A stretch of DNA of 64,000 nucleotides from Elusimicrobia bacterium GWB2_63_22 (GCA_001799735.1 MGUA01000001.1:94554-158553); one strand, 5' to 3'; counted from the stretch's first letter, positions 47,501 to 49,686 are shown. Numbers and translations are program-made. Notes: a model not told the origin generated them from the letters alone.

Positions 47501-49686
47501 ACCTTAACGCTGCCGCCCGCCGGGCTTATGCCGGAATGCTGGTCGAGATAAGTGCCGTAGAAGACGGGGCTGGTGCCGGCCACGCCGCCGTCCACGGGAT
47601 AGCTTATGGCGGAGGAAGGCGGCACCGCGTCCCAGTAGAAGGTGAACGTGGACAGCGTGATCTCCTTGTTCGCGTCCGCCGACCCCACATCGTCGACTAC
47701 GCTGTCCTGCGCGCGCGTCGCTATGTAATAGGTGGCGCCGGTGGTCAGCTGGGCCGGCGGCGGGATCTGGCCGTTCATGTAATACTCGTTCCAGTTCACC
47801 AGCGAGGAGCCGCTGCCGTCGTCCGAGTTCAGCCAGTAGGTGTCCACGTCCGCCGGCGGGGCGCCGGCCTGCCACAGCGAGCCGTCCCACCAGGAACCGA
47901 CGCGCCACAGCATCCATTTCACCAGGCTTATCTTGCCGTTGGGAGAATTATCCAAAGCCGTGCCGCTGATGGTATCGAGCGCGCTGGCGAAGATCCCGTT
48001 GGACGGGAAGGTCATGGTGGAATCGGGGACCTCGGCCGGGGCGGGCTGGTACTGGTCGTAATAGAAAGTGGTGGTGCTCCAGCCGGAGCTGTAATTATTG
48101 ACGCTGTCCTTGGAACGCATATAAATGTCGTAGCGGGTATTGTGCGCCCAGGTCATGGCGTAGGACCAGTTAATGACCGCGCCCTTGGAGGGAGAAGCCG
48201 GGCCGGCGGTGACCCAGACCGGGCTGCCCCCCCAGTCCGTCCAGACGCTGCCCGTCCACACCTTGCCGGCGGTTATATTCCTTATCGTCAGTTCAACGCC
48301 GCCGGCGCGCAGATAATAATTATCATAAGCCGTGCCGGTAACGGCCGGCATGTCTTTGCGGGCGGAGTTATGTATAGGCTGGGTTATCACGGACTCCGGC
48401 GGATCGTTGTCGCAGGTCAGCATTACCGGGATGTCGCCGTACGTGCTGGCGTAAGGCCGCGAGAAGCCGCCGGCATTGTTAATATTCGCGTTGTAAACGT
48501 AATAGTCCGCCACGCCGTTGGCGGTTATAACGTTGGCGCCGGCCGCCGTATTGCCGGAATAGTCATTGGTGTCCATCAGCGCGAAACGGTAATGGTTGCC
48601 GTTAAAGCTGCCGGGGGAGAAGAAATAGACGTAATAGGCGTTGCCTGGCGTGAGCGTACCGCCGGGGAAATCGGCGCCGTCGGCGGGCTGCCAGCCCCAG
48701 GTGGCGGCCAGGCCCCCGGCGGTGGAATAGACCGTGGTGTCCAGGGCCACGGCATACGGTGGCGCGGCCCTGATAACGCGCACATAGAGGGCGTCCGCCG
48801 GGGTGCCCACTTTCTGGAGGAAAGATTTCAACTTGACGATATTCCTGGTGTTGGCGTCGGCCGTGAAATAATAGCCCACGCCGCGGGTGCCGTAGATATT
48901 GCCCTGGTCCAGCGTATTTTGCAGCGTGTTGGGGGTAGTCGCGCTTATACCGCCCTCGGCGCTGGTCAGGCCCTCGTTCCAGGACGTGGTCAGGGCGCCG
49001 TAGGGCTGGCCCTGGTAATTGGCGCCGGAATCGTAGCGCAGCACAAAGGTGGGCATGGCGCCGGAGATAAAGGCGTAGGGCTCGATGTTGCTCTTGGAAT
49101 AGTAGACCTGCAGGTTATTGTCGGGGACCCCGTCGGGATAGATCAGGTTCAGGCCCCCGTCCACGGTGTTGGCGTTGGAATGGCCGAAAATCGTACCCAT
49201 CCGGAACGTGCCGCCGCTGGTGAGGGCGTTAGCCCGCATCAGCAGGTAATAGTCCTGGCCGGCGTTCACCGGCGTGGCGCTGGTGGCCTGCACCTGCCAA
49301 TAGGCGTAGCCGGAAATGGCGCCTACCTGGTTGACGCTGGCATTGGCCAGCCAGGTCTGGGCCGCGGCGCTGGCGCCGAGGCTTTCGGCGATGCCCATGT
49401 ACATGGACTGGTTGGAGGTGGGGCCGCGGCCAATCAGCATGGCAATCTGGTCTATGGTGCCGCTATAGCGGGCCGTGAAGCGGAAAGCGATGGTGGCATT
49501 GGCCAGCCGCGAGTTCCAGTTGCGCCCGTGCAGTTCGTACATGGCGTAGTTGACGCCCCACTCGTAGTCGGCGGCGGCGGCTTCCCCCGCCGGCAGCAGG
49601 GCGGCCAGGAATAAAAACGGCAGCGCCGCGGCCCGGGCCAGCCGGGTCGCAAGTCTTACCGTTTTCTCTTTACCTTTCAGCGCCAT
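14215..49686 (-). CDS. Giant multi-domain surface protein (about 11,820 residues) with T9SS/FlgD-like C-terminus
   Basis: One uninterrupted frame of 35.5 kb, about 1.2 MDa. A signal peptide (hydrophobic ALPFLFLAALLPAG, then EAAAA-D) precedes a beta-rich N-terminal region with two related jelly-roll-like halves (to about residue 425). Then come about 65 Ig-like repeats of 90-120 residues (pattern GTAxD, WNG or YW, Wx(Y/F), A.D.AGN, TFxYD; to about 7,320), about 19 repeats of a second type (about 7,330-9,510), 8 repeats of about 215 residues with Asp/Asn-rich possible Ca2+ loops (about 9,530-11,280), a Ca2+-loop region, an FN3-like domain and a C-terminal sorting-like domain. I prefer the ATG at 49684-49686 (GGAAAAC upstream) over the in-frame TTG at 49698. 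Probable secreted adhesin or surface fibre. It has its own promoter and riboswitch. Confidence 0.95.
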   Translation of the reverse strand: MALKGKEKTVRLATRLARAAALPFLFLAALLPAGEAAAADYEWGVNYAMYELHGRNWNSRLANATIAFRFTARYSGTIDQIAMLIGRGPTSNQSMYMGIAESLGASAAAQTWLANASVNQVGAISGYAYWQVQATSATPVNAGQDYYLLMRANALTSGGTFRMGTIFGHSNANTVDGGLNLIYPDGVPDNNLQVYYSKSNIEPYAFISGAMPTFVLRYDSGANYQGQPYGALTTSWNEGLTSAEGGISATTPNTLQNTLDQGNIYGTRGVGYYFTADANTRNIVKLKSFLQKVGTPADALYVRVIRAAPPYAVALDTTVYSTAGGLAATWGWQPADGADFPGGTLTPGNAYYVYFFSPGSFNGNHYRFALMDTNDYSGNTAAGANVITANGVADYYVYNANINNAGGFSRPYASTYGDIPVMLTCDNDPPESVITQPIHNSARKDMPAVTGTAYDNYYLRAGGVELTIRNITAGKVWTGSVWTDWGGSPVWVTAGPASPSKGAVINWSYAMTWAHNTRYDIYMRSKDSVNNYSSGWSTTTFYYDQYQPAPAEVPDSTMTFPSNGIFASALDTISGTALDNSPNGKISLVKWMLWRVGSWWDGSLWQAGAPPADVDTYWLNSDDGSGSSLVNWNEYYMNGQIPPPAQLTTGATYYIATRAQDSVVDDVGSADANKEITLSTFTFYWDAVPPSSAISYPVDGGVAGTSPVFYGTYLDQHSGISPAGGSVKVHLYDKTNKLWYYGGDWRTTPPTVTQMPDADIWVSSWTYASPPLAGGNQYLLITTAKDSSLPGNYQTSWSLGTSSNNFICDNQDPSGYIDTPNTAFRNALTVISGTAQDAPQASQISKVELEIIYPAESPAFAWDGAAWLASGGDFSTYTYISGGYPSWTYNVPAGINWQEGIEYRIRARAVDNIGNKDEVYSAGVNERRFKYDVSVPTSAVTLITEDGADQPVSDVFFKGMSKIQGTAEDLPAAPYGGVAGVYVYIEKADAPAQAYYWDAANSMWRNDVGPVKNSATLTAYGWELNTAAVTWETGGGLWSNGGTFRVKSEARDSANPGNAWPPAGNREKNGVYASLASTTLVYDPKRPATAITNIAASGYANTLPVINGTASDSDASVNYTPVIDGVKLHVYKQSPPPVQTFNKTTLNWDNGELFDADHWVDAAFVGYSSGTWSYAIGDAKWSHGNTYRIVPKTTDRAGNYDATLATRTFTFDVYQPMPTEAPGSIVAFPADDYHTNNWSTLTTIHGTATDNPPIGKVARVKLIMKKIEGGTTSYWNGVTWTVGDIPSNTNFWSEGDANVPPFDTSEEAFTCGPGDCKMPDGPAVWAPNIAYYIYAEGHDQAGNYEKERTTSTFVYEVEAPTATITYPVTDGYVSAVGKVEGTAADNWPGRPNNVYVRISTTGVEGTKYWNSSIAPSGGWTSVGAPEIWNDVSLYGTLSANGTWWQLNATPWVSNVVYEVNVKLRDKAGNWGLSYSTASNVAADFTAPSSSVTYPAHLDDLTTDLTVIRGSASDILPGTVDKVMLSYYCVTDICAGKYWNRDGVAGWTSNEELFYEATTVNVALKTWAATGASTPTWRTTDTGVDYRIFAKAVDRAGNEVTKPGATGLDTAYVQFKLRTPTPASVIIAPDATIPHWKPNPTPTISGTAIFASTVQVRIVDYGGDKAEDTADDLVYDGVSWLPAGAPNDTLYTGVHAFDGNVWQFSMPVTAWNGNRQYRLTSKAWLAAVPEAAGPSAEFIIDSSAPVTSVSFPGQLYMKSLSNINGNLQGAVTDIEPGAVQSTYFRLKRQTAAEYWNWKTSTFTALAGGDTNLTATVVSGLASYTTDYFQDNRAFEPDKTYVAQLYSQDKALNASDVSEMTFTFDISSPSARLLIPLPANKNNVKTMPSISGTAYDLWRSTGVEVAIRRLTGTPRWYEGAGFTGSGTLPKWLDVTNAVGFLSPNATSWTYAPAGLDSALESGGLYNILVRARDVAGNEQDQFATDISSMIVKVDKSAPASFIAYPVDDAGVAGRYKPGVVGQDDIRGTALDNPSLNYSGVGDVKVRLSYLSGVTTYYWFGGAFVDVSSETAWLNTALDGTTAPPWIWEYTGFVTWPAGDREYTLESKARDLARAADDPVGGNGNVEDWTTFARHNFIVDNTPPTVEITTPSVLALTALTRIDGNAAAALSGHRWTEVRISTTGVDGTKYWNDSAWVNAPETWIQATLNYPTSWYYTVPPLMLLDDTVYTISARTLDYAGNYSVTYATSVFTYDTTPPAVTLTFPETDQTYSRIRLSTPVAGGSSQTGQVSTYAKVSTVAVQITDIDGAVCFNGASFDACPSWQPAQGVTPAAWTYSNALLDFAGNKQYRIDAKAIDYAGNESALAVVTIKFDVAKPTSTVTYPLAGLTTGFTLIRGTAGDGADAYQAGIGTYTVKLAFRRLSGSVSETGWWNGSDFAVGNTNPTWYEAVMSTYGANAGKFTYALPSGLQGYLTDPANQNSSYRVVPWSYDRALNPEYGPNTGLPQAAHIPAGNGIVFTYDNEKPVSYITMPAPPNDRPYSSLETIVGTTKDNVSVNRTWISVFNVSQTMYYDPSISGAWSLTGESEGNAPWLPVAETLWQSSSTWSYNIQNTTFSASGYMDGSIIRIRARALDNAGNYDTVYTTATFRYDSLAPVSTVTVPASGAYLNYMPGLVQGTSTDPGASGVSNIYLYVSRDGNPALPYWNGNTGWSLNPITLGASAPFDNWTWTILPDMFANNDGRRFTIETNARDAAGTYEGYGVKMSFVYDVTRPTAAIFYPIDNGYVSQTGKVSGGSYDVPNGVVDNVFVRIKQTVGANAGQYWDATADAWTVTNTPNPVLPAGILSPGATWWQLTTSPAPWQSGEIYEINAWAADKAGNYQLTYATATNVKADFEAPISTITYPANGSLIQAEASVISGSASDIGGTLDKVRLSYYCASGICSGKYWNRDGAAGWTSNTELFYDATTVGGGAWQATGISTPTWVFNNETGIAYQIFAKAVDQAGNETPKPGSFGAASPYIQFTLKPPLPVSAVTTPNTTTPHYRVSAVPALAGTAIYSSTVALRVIDYGLDQTYGTGNDDKVWNGVDWVSTTTFTGYVGVDVFNPPDWQWTAPSWTGNRQYRVTARGANTIFGTEETPSVYREFIVDSAAPEAGVTMPDRGYMRSLSALTGTVSDVTPGIVVSAYFRVKQGADKFWNWQASTFTVAGTYTDLPASLAWNDVTKTGTVSYTTTAFTTSLVFEPDHSYSVEISLTDKAGNIGSAVAFPFTVDVSSPSARFTSPVDANDSGVREMAVISGTAADNFDNYDISLAIKKLDSSGLWYSNSDLAFTVNQVEPNWIALRGNTSGYLAADARTWSYSPSGLDDDFSPAGSGLKYLVLVKAHDVAGNQQEIFTLAESSVAVKVDKARPSSQFSFPADDLLPYSGRYKSANAGKDATTSLLRGSARDDFYTTYNAGVKSGLIRLSYLDGNTTHYWNGSAFVSAGAYDTAWHVVSMGAAPPYNWTYLQDIAWPAGDREYRTESKVMDDARPANGVGDGWWETTQSRGANLRHFILDDTPPSVLITTPTALAVRQLPGIGGTVNADIAGFSAAEIKISTGAGADQRYWTPGGWTDNVSDPAVWLATTRLGDTSWYYTVNPAMLADDAAYTAVARALDYAGNYASVYSTYTVTYDLTGPQVTLTYPLNNATYSQIFVSTPALGATTNPQGSANTAASTVAVAISEVSGVGAYLNCFNGASFVGCSAPLWQPAQGILPNWEYAAPGLVFVSDKLYKYEVRAEDYAGNYSGVTAVTTKYDLDKPTSTVTSQASEYVKTLTLVQGTASDDPYGDKSNEASLSTYTLRVAIRQVGSNWWNGSTDFDRSEPLWYEASVSTAAATFGNWTYTLPGDMQSAISSWGRKDYLIVPWAYDLALNREFGAPSGYPTNATVPAGVGRIVKYDNVIPVAEATAPVSGLYRNTATHIYGIAYDTGVVAGVEVLIKAAGYEKTWTGGMAGNTDDWDGDTGSMYNHWLPVVLANGAWSVTLPPSMNTVVNNSRIVVWGRATDLAGNVQATPTNANIDANQVAGGGSAAYYFGYDTTLPETFVTVPENYLVANSTGRFVGTSIDPGLPLPSGLSAVKIRMKRSDGAYHNFDNGEWTAPASNNYPTTGPNPWSRFVNAPQQDGYQYYIYHSARDNAANNTDSAYFSTFTFTVDMTTPTSKISFPVHNSFIGSVPAITGTADDSVENLHAADGWGAGRTYEAGIGAAGVQVAIQELKTNKWWKNTGFSEASRFWNTAAFTGASSGTWVYNIGAGAIADGTTYYAMSRVIDLVSNLQTEYTTNYFTGDTTPPTSRALYPTVQISSVTSITGTAQDTLPGELRNSDVVRIALRKITEPQACYNNATISWETCPSGGGFEYPNDRLWFSTATISDPQGQPGNWAWNVAALTPPINWENGASYDLQAVAVDKAGNTRVYPGQNSPDLTFNFQSPYADTFITTPGTEWANLKGGSVLSIIGNGTNLRATNSVQVRVQRQTDKKYWDEVNKNWIAVDTYTYVNATGGAWSRGISGALAFTLGNSSYTLSSVGYNSANEAEIPATVRTIIVDDTLPVGLVLSPASPYVNTMPAISGTALDPGRDALPTAYKEGMNRVVVMIKDDTGSYWNGLNFDVAMSSSDILATGTVNWSTVTLVTPALRDGRSYTIYAKLEDKAGNTRTEADAPQYTVTYDTSVPVSRIQYPAPLAVLRTLTTITGTAFDPDGTYPPNLKTDLDRVELQIYDQTGNKWWHSGDTAFSVLSSSFNIVSGTDTWSFDAVDLASKLETGRYYILQSSAVDRGGSPQTLFTHNVSSLTFVWDTTPPQSFLIQPVEGGNYTPSVLTGVSPLNGTATDGTLPYIANHINRVQMHLSYLQDGDTYYWTGAAFSSWTVTYDTAWQTVIDVNPWRYPFDGAKWVSDRPYTIRTRAFDTATPFTGPNGGNEQNPYTVVNFMVDGTPPVSRVSTPTANSFIQASLAEISGTSYGGLSGQAATGGLKLRISHTVGIDTYYWRGTTALGWAMNTPTDLPVSYTSSASTITWTYPPATYEPPTISTNNHVYTISIAGVDKAGNEEAPAAISVTSDFNYPSISISTPMAGVSAFYGPARATGQLLGSSADSPAGIVPPLKMQLSNLSEAGSPKPKWDGSAWSVVASTWMIVSGAAPWSFDPPAWTENKRFRAEFWGIDNAGNQVPDGTYTREFIYDVNKPSTTIAVPSAAFQNAAQALQFSGAASDWVNNGAIEAMSGLAADGVSVQILNASNEAFNGTGFAVGDFWRMANFTPTTQNTDAIIGVNIISAASWSYPKAPDAWPPLLVEASTYTVRTRSLDRSRNLENYVERSFCYDASAPTATVTMPGNFAYASMPSIYGTVAEKVSRFSAAGAVQVVVQLVSNDAYWDGATFITTGTTTTHWRNAALTDADNWVYNDAALIAYFNTLPGSNFSRQFRVFVRAKDIVDNVSRPDALPVTGAVVFTLDPIVPTSGITSPAGAAYLNAPVASLGGTASDFSNGAPSGLERVRVRISRLNSASARTYYDWGDQNWVASALSWSFQTAAGPLPTADGNTIAWTRAIPATAFTGANNADGYRFELQAEAMDNTEPVNGGPNTEVLYATSTFLMDFSTPTAFIQQPLHLSHFRTLSSLSGTAADPVAGGNIPSGLLSIEYDLTDTDANPHRYWNFNTGLWQAGYVSSVTAPAANWTMTAIPVNADTGNNSWAVGRSSATFLLRTKVTDRSGNYTGFTVNYSTFTFDNILPDSKVTFPGVADGFIVEISSIAGTASDYNAAISTVQLRIQQDTNQGPELDCSNGSLNGRYWGGVSWQGPEAWLGVNPFVSANSVSWKLDPQETGAPRVDFKAQCYYVITSSAADNVNNGELSWGSMRFKFTPPPSYTKVLVPDNLKYYKALTQVSGTANHDTKDVAIEIRRLSDNWYWNFAGSWQQTASSSTVIPSAGAPDLVWSKTTNLPELVSGSSYTFRSIGKSLSDVYELTPAVNQSYYDTQRPSAFVQLPAAAQLYYNVMPRLGGTAVDPPGANPPASGVNRMWGELSAANGPQVAAGKTFWDNATSTYTALWNQAGNQSAYFVGVSSWEYTVSYPTAAFSNGIQYQARAKALDTTYNNASFEGTESDFAADFPTGGILFSYDVTVPTAVVTSVYAGQKRSAVSVASGTLTEDLVLANFGQQPGVQIQGVKVKIYNKDTGQYWNGTGWIGNPTVFTAASVYQSSWAVSALPVWADDDTYTLWAEATDKAGNVQTNFSGNGSSVTFTTDQTPPALAVLTPAAGSKIASVASLTGTADDPNWNTNSGIAGQANIQAQVSYLQGTVTYYYDNANGFLSAADDTGYWHQADLWTPQGPSSGTWIYAPAGLASAMVADKVYRFRARAQDDALPVPNPAALLANVATNANVIYDVTKPVSRITSPIEGSKVRTLTTITGTAADNLAGISSLAQVLVSIAEVAPAAGHWTGVFAGTFTLTAETFQPLNQPSLGAVYAGTDWSFTISNTMLRDGYTYRMKIKASDDVSPANVETEISSVTFTYDTTPPAANISFPASAANLKAPFIVAGTAYEQFTIKSASISVQEALSGNYYDPETLAFSSPSGTPKWITAAITGGAGGNYNWTVAAPLLTDNKDYNLQVRADDVAGNVLTPPSPVTIRYDTTEPLSNPTSPANNSFINSLSEIDGVAADQNTNPSGVAGSQLKIRNNTSTLYWTGSVWGSETWLDTSGLSPWTKTNNLPQANNTAGGLLDGVLYTVQTRAYDVAGNTESVPMAGNSFRFDVSSPTAFVSQPLNTLRFNTLPLVAGTAADAWNVDFPRVRVYDVPLNRYWMEGSGTCGDATLPGWVGDTCGAFPEVWNTASSSSSASGSFGWTYNTAALPWPDRDSGLRVEAKAADAAGNFSIFSSTFSFDDTPPSSLTLYPPVDGTLYSSMTSISGTSRDQTSAITAVYVKIWYLSGPTTYYWQAVAPHWELSENWVSIANGPGPKGENNWSYTNPDFSAAGIDFAWKESTHDAGNGKTFHIVTRSVDATTNWQTDLTTRTFVFDNVPPLSAPVMPGIDTSYNSNNFTLWGTAADAVTTVADVKISILSQDEGAGKYFNGTAFVNDQETWLPATDLYPSSWTFTAGLMNFVDQRHYIVKSSATDSIGNVQSVVGQSRFLADLTEPQSSVVNPVNSTVYNDNKVLLGNFSDTGFTSGISGTGSGVYPAGGLPWQNGKAEVAVFRDADPGLPSAGPIIYGSWDASGYFWNGSTWTPSTDGAVWRPAALDTLGNWQYSGLTCEDDAERAAYGCWVRGVSYAAWVKVTDNAGNTETIIDQGPLFYIAAPAQSFLITVSADPMTAGDNVNMTVEAKDGANGTGNRAAAYNGTVKFYVDGVPGGPESMDTDDNVDDTYGLPKQYTYTSGDRGLHTFTFRPRKAGDRMFRAEDQDNPAIFGSRNGTVNPTAAYQVQVIADFDPAGQLPAPGRMESGVEGSTGTPRTKTAGTSIPFLVQVTDRYWNLASSQATNVFVTDTDPNNAAASADVYETFYGSTTIYRTFVSADPTGWNMTVYGQGLYTNARNPSSNVPVIAQDADRLLALLPGETRVQGKYAVQPYGKTGTPQDWVAGSTTGVVVYGVDPYYNTDPTAVFQVGAYIDTDPYDVSPALQNLAAGSTTFVFTPIVAATQTIKTQSASLPPATSVYYTPTAVKVWWASPSKLHLIAAGQQLRPGLPPYTTNPSDGGKTGTLSELMAGVTTQMTVYLTDNYYNVVSGTTPFLAVSSNQPIVQIDFPNDPNIQLRGMHPNPYQRSLFSGTTNFSVIPVTRNQSSGLSVQVTDTGLANATFYSTDTVSGIRVNPAVASSLLLLVPTETAVEGALGGKTGTAGPLTAGATYTISVRAVDVFGNLTTDGRIVRIESNDIYAVHPPAQPMASGIATIVGFIPSAATGNLVVDAVDSDSIMPKLSTATDAGITVVPGSPSNLIVLLPTQYLVPGKVVPPYGVAGSISTQTAGIQFTATLYAADTRYNMVNTVDRNNIRVASNDPFMPNVGLYNMTGGSVTVSNVTLRSAGARTLTATDQSGATPSLGATVSGGFLLNPNNPTRLRAMVPGESRLSGDTVDGRTGTPTPRKAGEAFDVVVDITDTFWNLTPGASQEIRLLSDDPFSIVTPASQIIIGSGTFSVLPKRAGNTTVSVEMVSAVPPWPGAPTLNSDVASVVSVQPGDPSRFLLLLPGESFSQGSPTGRVGNVPVQTAGTDFNVQVGVVDSFFNLCPGQPADVRVKTPTDLYAPAVSTAAINTAFGYTAPIKVNMHRAATHYLAVTDFGGSSTYSDDPQSSTFTVRPALPKGLQLLMPGETAVPGSGDYPNGGKVSVGASTQTAGAYFNVTVNLVDHYMNVYQDLSAGPTVYAVTSDAYDMDSSSVILNNGSLQIPLALVTKAVAASVKVFPRADSPPANSVCPANFGSICRNDDAAAKASFKVYASTGVRFEVVLPGQSLAEGKCNISPPCRDAGVAWPGRSGPPAEYTIGGTDLLSVGVYLTDRFYNKATEASGAAQDTNPPAVMPEVAVAAPGDWKITPLAPQTITNGSALFSMDPHTSFSTYTLVAATTPASAAYYATGVSTVAVNPGPPTHMAYVLASTNVSAGTPFSAFLLVKDTFDNICSTGPNVYLGTATLVATDQVNPNQDPSLSSPTVSFVATEFGVKNLDSWFTLRRAGLDYIGAYDQVDNSINITPLVEVYVSPGPPNIYRVVPTSDVEVPAGSNLEPGRQLLTAQLSDAYDNNIASAGVNAFMTVAEVYGSTGVLQYQSAGAWLDFGASTTIYTDDVGQVGVSTPIAYKVSSKAGDTVRVWIGTTTINPATYATYAAARQNLSGQLTTTGGTPSKLVFISSQAAATVGVKDVAGAGAAFTLERRDDFDNVTKQGQSIVYLTIPNAQMTVHTALGRTLGTFGSLADYGFRNSANEQFIGAVSIAPNSTQVSFRYHDRTSSYSGVSPSSNTFEGGRPGYWTIKANSGSMQEASHQLRMDPISVAQVSFGNPRRELIAGKITDTFADVQTFDAELRDMFANPALTTAPVQVLLSTYTRQNSLINDSFSFSASSAISGAFPPVFETPVTSLAIPLDAYSATFYYLDTTASSVYPSSATPIRPILRLSVPEREGWAASTQSVTVLPDFTYRVNVSSGAGQVLTAGVTSQMFLISVEDMYGNPTPVISGQEDEGTSYIAFTLNSNSAGNVRFASPSPEGFVAQPGGATIPLGQDTTGFYLLDTLSSQPTHQLTVNTALAKGWLPAVSSYTVIPAGPDHVMFHTPSRRLVAGTTIQYANYLTDLTTPTVITVALKDAFDNTTTTTTVATVKFSATRTSTYGGIEPQEEVISSNPKWKLLNTSNVEIPILAGNSYANIYVWDTRVGTATITAATTLNNIAMGAVSQEQYITPSTAAYFTLHHDYSLASPLRVLTPGTLTLRARDKFGNVATGDTVNGKYYTGKIKMATNSRGSADLRDWLGGTTDYTFVPADAGERSLRLEDTMVETLKVSVTDYAKPTLFGYTGDSSRGMPIGSSPDVILSGLVITPTDLAPEDPLPVAKTSIGISKYAIYQGDGSIDGVPSPVPMVRLTMQTSPIGAPPAYLKSVQVKSSGTLNYADIVQINMYADNPTYGQLGAFDGETVLGGAPVDILMSSGTYDPGLMAWSFNDLNIKVSTAAIVSNTPRNFFFAVRMSTVAATPRSFALVLDNPSFVVLNSTFVGVAYNNFPIATATAPVRNQPATVQVKGTDIGAWWQPIVGTTTLTLGQYAYVEQGQGRVGFLKIQAWTDNFLGTIKSIKILKTGTGSGADLRSVRLFLDSSGGDPELGDGVYAASIDKEITDPNNPPAYDPNDPGTFVLPFYNPGLDGAVSVSTRTFFVVYEFGPDAIPNQTHGARIENAGVTLIDGVVGAFQPITSSTVPLYATSDIVYLTDVNKSQPSGFATPSFVTQNDTNKAMMRLTMEINGSQGSAVWRGLKLDRWITAAENGDTAAWNKVTDVRKISVWQDSTLNGLLETTTTVKDTEVLLVGTKPRTFPYDTLKTPLVSTDTVIRVNDIQLFFPSDSPFPMAPGRLIMNDGQEDPALKEVVYFGSVDVMTNSFGDLQRAREGTAKVTWSSGTVVSGQAVLPLIGEGSTLDGQVIYTSPKDYFITYDIAPLANVSNFSYLGAAIRTTDYFYIEAPKILSSSNVGVTAPGKSVSLIGRVREYADSVTVKATDTITGATLQQQAVNQPVLDFTMKTDVADALWRWVLIYATGTVISEGSAINDVSAVKVWYDNDKNGFLGGTDVMIGSGTFGNTIYGPLVSRVNFDAEQLIVTETEASAKNVAQRYFVTYDIRDSAMPNDSMGNPRYLGAYIKAESLPQNSPSVEDAARNALSLPNAFSAELSNLPFISRVREIVSSPSTVTVLTDPIFSPGGAGDMDSMRLAQDIITTGAGDAAWMVVSTAGIPSSGYAMVDNEIIGYSGTAGGVLVDVTRGAFGSPISVHPSGSTLGGMVQQGWINYPFMKMTLTTPGFGVRWQGLKLVRKQPSSLNGYDEDVGVIKIWKDNGNRVFDRDAASGLNTSDVLIGYGRFGVNDPVGKATIEVADPALNNQNYVVISSTPTLIYVSMDIDRASRFSHEQLTPPNDVLGVDIPFEANFIFGPENSGHTAQFLNQALSQVNVVMPTLNMISMTPEDISPVNVTQNDKNVGLLSMRMVTDKTSAKVQAIKLLRRGTANDSDIDLIKVWQDSNENCLLDSADISSDSTGNYPNLMSYGNESYSSSTVNVVLKKEIVVTTTPACAFISYDLSQFALVGSSAAVVISSAPSFTIGIPNTIQLSTWPIATMPMIVKEIPSNVEMGANDVAAELVLAGGVGQAQLKVPMLRFNLVTEAGNAKWSGIKLQRTGASNDPNTPFGKNNDVKFVTIYQDSNQNDVLDVNDMNISEARTIMLSYFASTDTVSVDSPFQLVLQSTAGFPAAGRMYLSEAELVTYSGSGIAPSGYPYLNVVSRGEKLGDFDTPKMNHPARAVARKVDLFDQDNPLNTQITVTLSQLQTLSPLAQTFFAVLDIGEMAMKANKVGLMIRDKSWITVNSPHDISGLVYVGINKALPKGVYQDIYPFSSSLVPIRAVTLTAEGLNISPKSVEKGSKNVPLMTFNLSTLSDYVAVGQINFTQTGTISSTTVGFGDGDLVGLALWKDDGDGAFSPVADSRLGYTVNSSTLSFEPFIPVSIMDGNLPYLIITTQTVILHLACDVSSATDLSGADTMGHFAGVSLSAFTDLRGVSGLPLAAGQNYSDSYPMGSNEVMISPAIIPLTPVYSSLMLASNGYPAYALLDSSGNVVLGTGNVPVADPSRWIYNYPNSGCKAEEPLVDINGDGKPDNFDYYATGKCRNISLNNSGLPSFDIDGDHLLDFESNMDYVPDRIVDDGTGKPLYFVGDNVQNVRLLLAVSDLGAVPSVWYSKTTELPAMWNPASGAMTGYELSLGGSYADPTGIKNAWQPAGPLLGGKVTNVALSPGHFTRLTSRIEVQTSSFSVESTEGFAAEGIVYVGNEILLVTKLDAKTFRIDERGMQGSFKGPHTAWGETVSDRGYVLSVRGQMADGRYIPSETGTPIMIYRIDTTYPSAPGAPEPQVAKGVASGQSYTLKWTAGEDKESNVASYEIQEREGTSPVWVTVAAIPGFKTGGAINNIYTIGDPVNPGETPRPFGKYYTYRVRTWNFAGLRSEWSPVSTPAGTTIGEELLTKVTSYPNPVDLRKGGVEGRVDISYNLNDNAEVTMTIYDLLGYVVREFKFGSGTPGGQLGPNHVLWDGKNGLGGIVGKGGYIVRVKASSPKGSKVIMRKVGVIH
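14560..14885 (-). other. Fibronectin type III-like domain of giant protein
   Basis: Single FN3-like unit just before the sorting domain, starting TYPSAPGAPEPQ, with the conserved strand Trp in YTLKWTAGED, a VASYEIQERE strand and the YYTYRVRTWNFAG block. It is a likely spacer between the repeat arrays and the C-terminal signal. Confidence 0.75.
15880..21090 (-). repeat. Third repeat array in giant protein: 8 units of about 215 residues
   Basis: Units share a start like VTQND(K/T)N or VEKGSKNVPLM, a middle AxWxGIKLxRTG, and a loop rich in Asp/Asn: WQDSNENCLLDSAD, YQDSNQNDVLDVND, WKDNGNRVFDRD, WYDNDKNGFLGGTD, WQDSTLNGLLE. These loops resemble dockerin or EF-hand Ca2+ sites (D-x-N-x-N-x-x-x-D). 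A further DxNGDGKPD motif follows at about 15,640. The unit count is by eye. Confidence 0.75.
21100..27720 (-). repeat. Second repeat array in giant protein: about 19 units of about 110-120 residues
   Basis: Units have the pattern LLLPGE(S/T)xxxG, GKTGTP, QTAG, F.V.V...D.(Y/F)(Y/F)N, VxVxSxDP, and end with an AG..T.xATD strand. They resemble Ig-like filamin/big-type domains and differ from the first array. The array starts where the fifth super-repeat marker would lie. Confidence 0.75.
27730..48430 (-). repeat. Main Ig-like array of giant protein, about 65 units
   Basis: Tandem beta-sandwich units each end with a strand like TFxYD and start with PxSxIxxP, followed by the GTAxD turn, a W-rich centre and (A/S)xDxAGN. 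Four super-repeats can be seen from the marker FKL/FTL/FNF/FKF(x)xPxPxS: marker Phe codons at 44845, 40630, 36304 and 32023, and a fifth remnant (LFYIAAPAQS) at 27730. Spacings are 4215, 4326, 4281 and 4293 nt, all multiples of three. Confidence 0.9.

Noticed and set aside
14218-49614. Very long plus-strand open frames (1787, 1809, 1680, 1356 codons and others) opposite the giant gene
   Set aside because: They are mirror frames of the biased GC-rich repeat codons; translations are Gly/Arg/His/Val-rich without domains, while the minus frame has a signal peptide, ordered repeats and a sorting domain.
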